A stretch of DNA of 6,474 nucleotides from Promethearchaeota archaeon CR_4 (GTDB lineage: Archaea; Asgardarchaeota; Lokiarchaeia; Sigyniarchaeales; CR-4), in assembly GCA_001940655.1 (NCBI GenBank), contig MBAA01000183.1:4984-11457 (forward strand), read 5' to 3'. Positions 1 through 5,703 of this stretch are shown in pieces. Numbering within the stretch: the first letter of the stretch is position 1; each line of letters opens with the position of its first letter. The position numbers and the translations under genes are program-made. Below the pieces are notes generated by a model. That model was not told the origin of the DNA. It worked only from the letters and a program-made list of their open reading frames with translations, and did no database searches.

Positions 1-333
1 TGGTTTCGGGGGGCCTCGCCGTTTCCGGTATCGATCCAAGTTAATGGTTTTGGCCTGGTGCTCGGAGATCACCTCGTCATCAAGGTCGTCCCACATCTTG
101 TCAATGTCAAATTGACTCGCGCACCGGTCACAGAGTGCAAAGGTCTCTTCACCATCCCCCACGTCCACGGTCTTTTTACACAAGCGACAGACAAACGTGT
201 CGTCGTCGTCGTCGTCCCTCTCTAAAGATTCTTCCCCTTCATCGTCTTCGTCCTTAGCGTCTCTTTCTTCGTGGGCTTCGTCTTCATCTTCGTCCTCGCG
301 CTCGCTGAACCTTCTGGGTGGTTGTGATGGCAT
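1..333 (-). CDS. Acidic zinc-ribbon protein, N-terminal part (runs off left edge)
   Basis: This is an open frame of 111 codons from an ATG at 333-331 to the window edge without a stop. Residues about 11-45 are almost entirely Asp, Glu, Arg, Lys and Ser, including six consecutive Asp at 40-45, so this part is probably disordered. It is followed by two Cys-x2-Cys pairs (C49/C52 and C68/C71) spaced as in a zinc ribbon or treble-clef knuckle, then a second acidic stretch (MWDDLDDE) and a basic end (RYRKRRGPP). The start is supported by an AAGGTC Shine-Dalgarno-like site seven bases upstream and by the AT-rich promoter at 378-400. Divergently transcribed from the glycosyltransferase gene. No family was recognised. 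An acidic tail plus a small zinc ribbon suggests binding to a basic protein or to nucleic-acid machinery, which is inference only. The acidic codons create a Ser-rich open frame on the other strand, which is a shadow. Confidence 0.8.
   Translation of the reverse strand, partial: MPSQPPRRFSEREDEDEDEAHEERDAKDEDDEGEESLERDDDDDDTFVCRLCKKTVDVGDGEETFALCDRCASQFDIDKMWDDLDDEVISEHQAKTINLDRYRKRRGPPKP
199..216. repeat. (GTC)6 trinucleotide repeat encoding poly-Asp
   Basis: Six uninterrupted GTC units on the plus strand read as six GAC (Asp) codons in the minus-strand acidic protein. All six Asp use the same codon, while the neighbouring acidic residues use mixed GAC/GAT and GAA/GAG. This points to local repeat expansion by slippage, and the tract length may vary between strains. 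Confidence 0.8.
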
Positions 334-340
334 TGTATAT

Positions 341-346
341 GACCTT
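341..346 (-). promoter_or_regulatory. Shine-Dalgarno-like site for the acidic zinc-ribbon gene
   Basis: On the minus strand AAGGTC lies seven bases before the ATG at 333-331. It is a partial match to the canonical GGAGGTGATC and supports that start. Confidence 0.5.
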
Positions 347-377
347 GAAGTGTGTTCCTTTCAGAAAGAAATAGTCC

Positions 378-400
378 GAATAAATTTATTAAATTTATTC
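378..400. promoter_or_regulatory. Perfect AT-rich palindrome, probable divergent TATA-type promoter
   Basis: The 23 bases form a perfect inverted repeat around a single central base (389): GAATAAATTTA on the left and its exact complement on the right. All but the two outermost bases are A or T. It lies 44 bases before the minus-strand ATG (333) and 38 bases before the proposed plus-strand TTG (439). An archaeal TATA box placed 25-30 bases before each transcription start would leave short leaders holding the two Shine-Dalgarno-like sites. The symmetry could let TBP/TFB load in either direction, or it could be an operator. No transcription start was measured, so the promoter role is inference from position and composition. 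Confidence 0.6.
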
Positions 401-425
401 CAGAGGTAAACCTTGAAACCGTTAA

Positions 426-432
426 AGGTGAT
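426..432 (+). promoter_or_regulatory. Shine-Dalgarno site AGGTGAT that decides the TTG start
   Basis: AGGTGAT is a seven-base match to the canonical GGAGGTGATC and lies six bases before the TTG at 439-441. No comparable site precedes the in-frame GTG at 352. This is the main reason for choosing TTG 439 as the glycosyltransferase start. Confidence 0.65.
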
Positions 433-438
433 TACCAG

Positions 439-2139
439 TTGCAAAACCATGAGGACTTTCCCACCATTATTTTCGTCTCGTTTGAGAACGAATTTGCTCC
501 AGTCGGCGGTCTTAATGCGGTGATGAACCGATTACCCCGTCAGATGGCCCGAATGAGTCCTGAGAAGGCAATCTTGCTATTAACACCGTTTTTTTCCCGC
601 ATTCCAAAAAGTGCCCGGGCCTTGGAGAAGGGGGCGATTACCGTCATACACAAGGGATTTAAAGTGCCCTTTCGAGGGCAGGAGTCTGACGCCCGACTTT
701 TACGGTACGTGGAGGACGTTGGGGGGGATGCGAAATTTACGATGTATTTGCTCGATGCACCCTACCATTTTCTAGCGTCCGAAAATCCTTACATCAACCC
801 GAATGTACCGCAGGGATTATTTGAAGACTCGTGTTTCTTGTGTGCGGCAGTGCCCGAGGTATTGCAAATCATTCCAGAAAAACCACCCTTTCTCCTGAAC
901 CTACAAGATTGGGAAACCGCCCTGGTCAGCAAGACGTTGCCATCATCAATTCGCCACAAGTGCGTGATCACTCTCCACAATCCTTATGACAATTCGTGCA
1001 ACATGACGTTGCATTTCCCTGGTCTCGGGGACGCCATTCACCTCGATCCAGGGACACTCACGTTTCGATCCACGGTGTTAAAGCAGACTTTGCCAGAGAT
1101 ACGGGGAATTTCCACGGTATCAGATGTTTTTGCCCGGGAATTGATGAACGACCCCCTCCAAACGAAAGTGCTTGCCCCCCACTTGCAAGAAGTGTTTCAC
1201 GAGAAGGGGGTGATCGCTACCACTAATGGTATTTTCAAGGATCCTGACCCAATACTAAGAGAAATATTAACCCCCGCGGGAATTCTTGAATATAAAAACT
1301 CCCAGCGAGGGGAACTAACAAAGGTCTTTAACTCCAAGGAGGGAGCAGGATTGTTAGCACGTGCGTGGGGATCGTGCGATCTCAACGACACTACAACACC
1401 TCTCTTTCTCCTCTTTGGCCGGGATGATCCTCGTCAAAAAGGATTTGACGTGGCGGCGAAGGCCATTCGAGAAGTCCTCGAGGAGAAAGGCGACATTGCT
1501 CATTTCGTGTTCACCCCAATTCCCGGCCCTCGAGGTCTCGGAACGATTGCATTCCTCGAACAACTCAGTAAAGACTTCCCGAAATCCGTCCTCGTATTCC
1601 CCTTCCGACTCTCGGTAGGATACAACGAGTTGCAAACCGCCACGAGCTATTTCCTAATGTGTTCGCTCTATGAGCCGTTTGGCGGCGCAAACGAGGGGTA
1701 CGCGAGTGGTGTACCAGTGGTAGCACGAGCGACTGGCGGTCTTGTCCAACAAGTCTGTCCGTACAATTATGCAACCCTACCGCGAGATGTTCAAATGCTC
1801 GTGGACGAGTTCCACGGCGAGAAGCAGCAACCCACGGGGTTTTTATTCAAGGAAGATGCATCCCTAATCCCCAATTTAACACAGGACTGGACCAGCATCA
1901 TCAAGGCTAAATTCCTCGACACGAACCCCATCGGCGATGCCATCCTAGAACGGGAGTCCATCCCACTCTACCAAGCGATGACAGGAGCGGCCAAGGACGC
2001 CATCATCCAAGCGATAGACCTGTTCAAGGCCGACCCGGAAGAATACGCCGCGTGTGTCCTACGTGGGGTTCAGTTATTAGGTAAGTTTACGTGGGAGAAA
2101 GCAGTCGGGCGTTACCTGAATGATTTATACACCCGTTAA
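439..2139 (+). CDS. Glycogen/starch synthase-like GT-B glycosyltransferase
   Basis: This is a 566-residue cytoplasmic enzyme expected to move glucose from a nucleotide sugar to an alpha-glucan or another acceptor. Landmarks of the glycogen/starch synthase group appear in order: a glycine loop PVGGLNAV at about 21-28, DWETAL 157-162 (DWHTAL in classical enzymes), TLHNPY 178-183, STVSDVFARE 225-234, FGRDDPRQKGFD 326-337 (the RxxxxQKG donor motif), EPFGGANEGY 412-421 with the catalytic-region Glu, TGGL 432-435, and FTWEKAVGRYL near the C-terminus. It is longer than typical bacterial GlgA (about 480). The Lys of the KxGGL loop is Pro here, so the donor or acceptor may differ. The TTG start is chosen for its Shine-Dalgarno site and because translation from GTG 352 would run through the promoter palindrome; that longer form would add 29 residues with no family landmark. 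The DUF2225 gene follows after 23 bases. The fold is clear; the exact substrate is not. Confidence 0.9.
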   Translation: MQNHEDFPTIIFVSFENEFAPVGGLNAVMNRLPRQMARMSPEKAILLLTPFFSRIPKSARALEKGAITVIHKGFKVPFRGQESDARLLRYVEDVGGDAKFTMYLLDAPYHFLASENPYINPNVPQGLFEDSCFLCAAVPEVLQIIPEKPPFLLNLQDWETALVSKTLPSSIRHKCVITLHNPYDNSCNMTLHFPGLGDAIHLDPGTLTFRSTVLKQTLPEIRGISTVSDVFARELMNDPLQTKVLAPHLQEVFHEKGVIATTNGIFKDPDPILREILTPAGILEYKNSQRGELTKVFNSKEGAGLLARAWGSCDLNDTTTPLFLLFGRDDPRQKGFDVAAKAIREVLEEKGDIAHFVFTPIPGPRGLGTIAFLEQLSKDFPKSVLVFPFRLSVGYNELQTATSYFLMCSLYEPFGGANEGYASGVPVVARATGGLVQQVCPYNYATLPRDVQMLVDEFHGEKQQPTGFLFKEDASLIPNLTQDWTSIIKAKFLDTNPIGDAILERESIPLYQAMTGAAKDAIIQAIDLFKADPEEYAACVLRGVQLLGKFTWEKAVGRYLNDLYTR

Positions 2140-2162
2140 AGCGGGAATAACATGATTTGAGG

Positions 2163-2561
2163 ATGAAATACCTCCAATCCCATCAGTGGTCTTCCTTGAC
2201 AACACTCTTTCCCATCAAATTAACATGCCCACTTTGCGAGTCGAAATTCACGAGTCAAGAGATCGGGAGCTACGGCTTTGCTACGAAACGCACGGACTTC
2301 CGCCCCAATTACTGGGGGTTCAATCCCACTGAATATTTCTTCCACCTCTGCCCGAAATGTAGATTTTGTGCTTCAAAGAACTATTTTGAAAAGGATTTAA
2401 CAAACATCGATCTCAAACAGAAAATTGCCGCGATTGGACCGTTAGAGAATTATAATCTCTCCGAGAAGTTAAACCAAGCAGCAAAGTGCCTCGAGGTAAT
2501 TAGGGATAGTGACCTCGAAACATTGACGGACTTCAATCTCGCCAACGTTTGGCGAGATTAG
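2163..2561 (+). CDS. DUF2225-type zinc-binding protein, apparently truncated by frameshift
   Basis: A 132-residue frame whose first half matches the DUF2225 pattern: FPIKLTCPLCESKF (C22/C25), then a TDFRPNYWGFNPTEYFFHLCPKC stretch split by its conserved aromatic and NP residues (C63/C66). Together these give one four-Cys zinc site. The second half starts a helical region (EKLNQAAKCLEVIRD...FNLANVWRD) that in this family normally continues. Here a TAG stops it at 2559-2561, while recognisable continuation lies one base out of frame. The ATG at 2163 is preferred; a TTG at 2157 in the same frame would add two residues, and neither has a well-spaced Shine-Dalgarno site. It lies 23 bases after the glycosyltransferase gene and is probably co-transcribed. 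DUF2225 function is not established. The short product may still fold its zinc domain, but as a full family member it looks broken. Confidence 0.7.
   Translation: MKYLQSHQWSSLTTLFPIKLTCPLCESKFTSQEIGSYGFATKRTDFRPNYWGFNPTEYFFHLCPKCRFCASKNYFEKDLTNIDLKQKIAAIGPLENYNLSEKLNQAAKCLEVIRDSDLETLTDFNLANVWRD
2535..2559. repeat. Perfect 11-bp inverted repeat with 3-base loop
   Basis: AATCTCGCCAA at 2535-2545 pairs perfectly with TTGGCGAGATT at 2549-2559 around the loop CGT. The hairpin lies inside the end of the DUF2225 frame, and its right arm ends on the first base of the TAG stop and on the base pair where the frame is lost. No T-tract follows, so it does not look like a classical intrinsic terminator. 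Confidence 0.85.
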
Positions 2562-2686
2562 GGCATACCAGTGAAGCACGACGGTACTATGATTAAGCGG
2601 TTGCTTTAGCAGGTAACGAGGAAAAGTTTCACTTCATTATACAAGTTGCAAATCAACAACAAGAGACCCCTAAAGAGAACTTCTGA
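2558..2686 (+). pseudogene. Out-of-frame C-terminal remnant of the DUF2225 gene
   Basis: Read one base back from the DUF2225 frame, 2558-2686 gives LGHTSEARRYYD, then TAA (2594-2596), then AVALAGNEEKFHFIIQVANQ and a final TGA (2684-2686). Joined to the preceding ...FNLANVWRD this reconstructs a helical repeat-like C-terminus (WRDLG..SEARRYYD.AVALA) of the kind that follows the zinc domain in DUF2225 proteins. One inserted T near 2558 and one sense codon at 2594 would restore a frame of about 174 residues. Two independent lesions argue for decay of the gene, although sequencing or assembly error could account for one of them. The zero frame after the TAG gives only a short peptide and no recognisable similarity. 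Confidence 0.6.
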
Positions 2687-2718
2687 CCAATCAAGTAATC
2701 AGATACGCAAAAATGTTT

Positions 2719-2779
2719 GCATCTTACGCAAGATTATTCTTCGCATTTTACGCCTTAATTAAATCCGATTGCATCTTCG
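2719..2779. repeat. Imperfect short direct repeats in convergent spacer
   Basis: GCATCTTACGC (2719-2729) recurs as GCATTTTACGC (2743-2753, one mismatch) and partially as GCATCTTCG (2771-2779). The starts are 24 and 28 bases apart. They lie between the ends of two converging transcripts, so they are unlikely to be a promoter operator. No function is evident. The rest of 2687-2808 is AT-rich and holds no gene that I can support. Confidence 0.35.
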
Positions 2780-2790
2780 GTTGATATAAG

Positions 2791-2808
2791 GAAATAGAAT
2801 AGAAAAAA
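2791..2808 (-). terminator. T-rich tract, probable archaeal terminator of the permease operon
   Basis: On the minus strand the permease stop codon TGA (2811-2809) is followed at once by TTTTTTCTATTCTATTTCC. Pyrimidine tracts with T-runs just after the stop are the usual archaeal termination signal and need no hairpin. None is visible here. Confidence 0.5.
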
Positions 2809-5703
2809 TCAGAATGTCCGCCGGAAGATGTCCATAATTTGTTGCTTGGTGGTTTGCCGTAGGATCGCATATATGCCCAACGTGCCGAGACCGACCGACA
2901 AAAAAAACACGGTAAACATTGTACCCCACTGGGGGACGAACAAAACGGGAATTTCCGTCAACATCGATGATTGTGCAACGAGGAAGTACGAGATGAGACT
3001 CCCAATAATCGTACCCATCAACCCAGCAGACAGCATCGTAACCATCGCTTCGGCGAGGAACATGCGCCGGACTTGGTGAGTCTTCATTCCAATCGCGCGG
3101 AGGATGCCGATTTCGAGCGTGCGCTCCAAAATCGTAGAATATGTGGCAGACAAGAGACCAAACAGCGAGATGACCACAGTAAAGAAGAGCACAATGGTCA
3201 TAATGGATGACATCGCGGCATTCCGTGATTCTACTATTTTGATGAGCGTTATAGCATCGTCAATCAGGTAGTCATACTTGCCTTCGAGGCGGAAGTTGAT
3301 CTCGCGAGTGACCTCCTTGATGGACGCTTCATCGCTATTGTTGAGTTTCAAGAAGATTTTATCCACGATCATATTGGGTTGGCCGGGATTTTCCCAGTCC
3401 ATTAAGCTAGCGTAGGCATCAAAAGAAACCAAGAATCCACTCAGATACGTGCTATAGGCAGAAGACCTGAAATTCCAGAACCCCGGTAATCCTCCAGACA
3501 CGCCGACAACCTGGAAGATCAAGTTGGTGTTATTTAATTCGGTTCCATCTTGGTCGAACCGACGAACCCGAACGTCATCGCCAACGGTTTTGTAAAGACC
3601 GTCAGCGGACGACTTCGCTATGATCGCAGTGTTATTATGAGCAAAGACTTCTGCGAAACATTTATCCGAACTACCGTCTGTCCACGTCATCAATCTAGGA
3701 TCGGCAAGATCGATATAGTGCTCGTCCACCGCGACGACGCCCACCTCGAAAGAGTTAAAACCGATGATATCTCCAACCTCTATACGGTTCTTATCACCCC
3801 CGGATAAAGCGGTTTCGAGTTGCCCATTTCCCATATTGTCGAAGAGACCCGATTCGCCGGTTTCGAAATCATAGAATGAAAGGAGAGTCTGGACATCAAA
3901 AGTGTTGTATATAGCTACGGCAGTCTTTTCTACTCCAGGCACGGCCGATATTTGTTCCTCCAGATCCTTCGTGAGAGCATTGCCTTGTTCGATGGTACCT
4001 CGATTCACCAAGACGATATCGGCGCCATATTGGAAGTTCAGATTTGTAGCAGTATTCTGCGACTGGAGTGAGAGTTGGGTCGTGACAAAGAAGATGAAGG
4101 TGAATGCAATCGCGAACATAAGGACGGTGCTCGTATTTCTCCTCTGGTACCGGCGTAGGTTGGTCTGGATCATCCCTGAATATTTCTTCACAAAGGGGTG
4201 AAAGAAACGGGAAAAGAGCTGCTGGAGTCCAGGAATAATCCCTAAACTGGCGAACACCAATCCAACTAACACCGCGAGCATAAGACTAATGAAGACCGAG
4301 AGAGTGAGGTTCATATCACCGGTCGTGAGCACGCGTGGAAATACGATGAAGATAATACCCCCAATTGTAGCTATAGCAATACCTGCGAGGATTGTCCTCA
4401 TATTAGCTGAACCTTCTTTCTTGACCTTATATTCCCCACTCCCATGTCGGAAGGGTTGAATCGCTTCAATAATTTTGACACGAGCGGTCTTAATCGCAGG
4501 TACCACGGACACGCTTAAACTAATGGAGATCCCTACAATAGAAGAAATCAAAACAGTTTCAGGCCGGACAAAGAATGTTACAGAGGTACTCCACAAGCTG
4601 AGTTGATCCATCATCCAAGGCAGGATGAATGGAACCACCACGAGAGATGCCGATACCCCAACTATAGTTCCAATGGTGGACATAATGAAACCTTGTAACA
4701 AAACTAATTGTATATTGAAACCACGGCGACTACCGACTGTCCGGAAGATCCCAAATTCGCGCACACGCTCCTCCATAGAGGTAGACAAGATACTGTTGAT
4801 AAGAATGCCCGAGATGAGCATCGAGAGGAAAGTGATCAACCAAAATCCGATAGTTAGGTATATATTGTTGAAGTCAGAGCTCTGCAACTCGTTTAGTTTC
4901 GGCATTGTTATCGAATAGTCGAATCCGATGATCTCTTGGATTGCCTGCCCTACTTGCCCCAGGCGATGGATCGTGCTAGGAGTATCCCGTGCATCGTAAA
5001 TAGTTTCCCGATTCTTGAGAGTAGCAAGCATATAATTGATTAACCCCGTTTTCCCGCTAAATTGTTGGGCGGTGACGAGGTCAGTAATGATGAGGTTAGA
5101 TTCCACGAAAGAGAAACGCAACTCTTGGATTAAGATGGCATCCACCACGAAATCTTGCTGGTGTCGAGTATACGTGCAATGAATCGAATCTCCTATCGTC
5201 AAATTATATTTTTTCGCGGTGTTGAATAGAATTACGCAGTGCCCACTTTCGATGCCCCCCGTGAATTCCATACCCTTGGCGCCAGTCGCATCCGCATAGA
5301 ATAGCTTGCCTAGATCTCCATTTTGATTTTCCGCGGTAATATTCAAGCCATAAAAGATCGTGTTTCCTTCCACGTCTGGAAATTGTGTATTGTAGACTTC
5401 CACCGGTAGGAGGAGTCGTGGGTAATAGTTCGCAATCTGGGATAAATTCGGTTTGTATGGTTCAAGAATATCTTGTTGGAAGAAAGGATCAAAGTTGATA
5501 TCGAGGACGAGGGATGTCGAGATCATGACGTCAGCCGAACCTGCTTGGTTCGTAGCAAGGTCGATGGAAGAGTATGAGAGGGAATCATTCAAGATGGCTA
5601 CAGAGTTGAGGAGAAAGAGTGAGACCGCGATGCCCGCTATAGCGAAGATGGCGCGAGTTTTGTTTCGCCCCAGATCGTTGAATGCATACTTGAAAACGTT
5701 CAT
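2809..5703 (-). CDS. ABC transporter permease with two FtsX/MacB-type modules
   Basis: A 964-residue membrane protein with about ten predicted helices: 16-38, 282-306, 333-362, 384-404, 437-456, 466-494, 525-545, 831-853, 886-910 and 928-947. The first helix is followed by a large extracytoplasmic domain (about 40-280, MacB-core-like). Next comes an FtsX module with the signature EERVREFGIFRTVGSRR (311-327). A second pair repeats this: a helix at 525, an outer domain at 546-830, and an FtsX module with ERTLEIGILRAIGMK (860-874). The E..REFGI.R..G loops are the cytoplasmic coupling segments that contact the ATPase in this family. Family members export lipids, lipoproteins or peptides, or transmit mechanical signals; the substrate cannot be read here. 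The ATG overlaps the stop of the upstream zinc-ribbon gene as ATGA, with GGGAGA nine bases before it. No ATPase gene is in the window. Confidence 0.93.
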   Translation of the reverse strand: MNVFKYAFNDLGRNKTRAIFAIAGIAVSLFLLNSVAILNDSLSYSSIDLATNQAGSADVMISTSLVLDINFDPFFQQDILEPYKPNLSQIANYYPRLLLPVEVYNTQFPDVEGNTIFYGLNITAENQNGDLGKLFYADATGAKGMEFTGGIESGHCVILFNTAKKYNLTIGDSIHCTYTRHQQDFVVDAILIQELRFSFVESNLIITDLVTAQQFSGKTGLINYMLATLKNRETIYDARDTPSTIHRLGQVGQAIQEIIGFDYSITMPKLNELQSSDFNNIYLTIGFWLITFLSMLISGILINSILSTSMEERVREFGIFRTVGSRRGFNIQLVLLQGFIMSTIGTIVGVSASLVVVPFILPWMMDQLSLWSTSVTFFVRPETVLISSIVGISISLSVSVVPAIKTARVKIIEAIQPFRHGSGEYKVKKEGSANMRTILAGIAIATIGGIIFIVFPRVLTTGDMNLTLSVFISLMLAVLVGLVFASLGIIPGLQQLFSRFFHPFVKKYSGMIQTNLRRYQRRNTSTVLMFAIAFTFIFFVTTQLSLQSQNTATNLNFQYGADIVLVNRGTIEQGNALTKDLEEQISAVPGVEKTAVAIYNTFDVQTLLSFYDFETGESGLFDNMGNGQLETALSGGDKNRIEVGDIIGFNSFEVGVVAVDEHYIDLADPRLMTWTDGSSDKCFAEVFAHNNTAIIAKSSADGLYKTVGDDVRVRRFDQDGTELNNTNLIFQVVGVSGGLPGFWNFRSSAYSTYLSGFLVSFDAYASLMDWENPGQPNMIVDKIFLKLNNSDEASIKEVTREINFRLEGKYDYLIDDAITLIKIVESRNAAMSSIMTIVLFFTVVISLFGLLSATYSTILERTLEIGILRAIGMKTHQVRRMFLAEAMVTMLSAGLMGTIIGSLISYFLVAQSSMLTEIPVLFVPQWGTMFTVFFLSVGLGTLGIYAILRQTTKQQIMDIFRRTF

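Noticed and set aside
197..409. Plus-strand Ser-rich open frame of 70 codons
   Set aside because: It is the antisense of the Asp/Glu codons of the acidic protein and runs through the promoter palindrome; the minus-strand frame has a zinc motif, an initiation site and an edge-to-ATG open frame.
352..438. GTG 352 as the glycosyltransferase start
   Set aside because: No good Shine-Dalgarno site precedes it, the added 29 residues show no family landmark, and they would be encoded across the promoter palindrome. TTG 439 has AGGTGAT six bases upstream. Not fully excluded.
1354..1635. Overlapping open frames on both strands within the glycosyltransferase gene
   Set aside because: They are shadows of the conserved GT-B C-terminal domain and carry no motifs.
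2535..2562. Hairpin as an intrinsic terminator
   Set aside because: The stem is followed by AGGG and not by a T-run, and it lies inside the coding region.
2540..2600. Programmed minus-one frameshift in the DUF2225 gene, stimulated by the hairpin
   Set aside because: No slippery heptamer lies the usual short distance before the stem, and the shifted frame meets a TAA 12 codons later. Gene decay or sequence error explains the data better.
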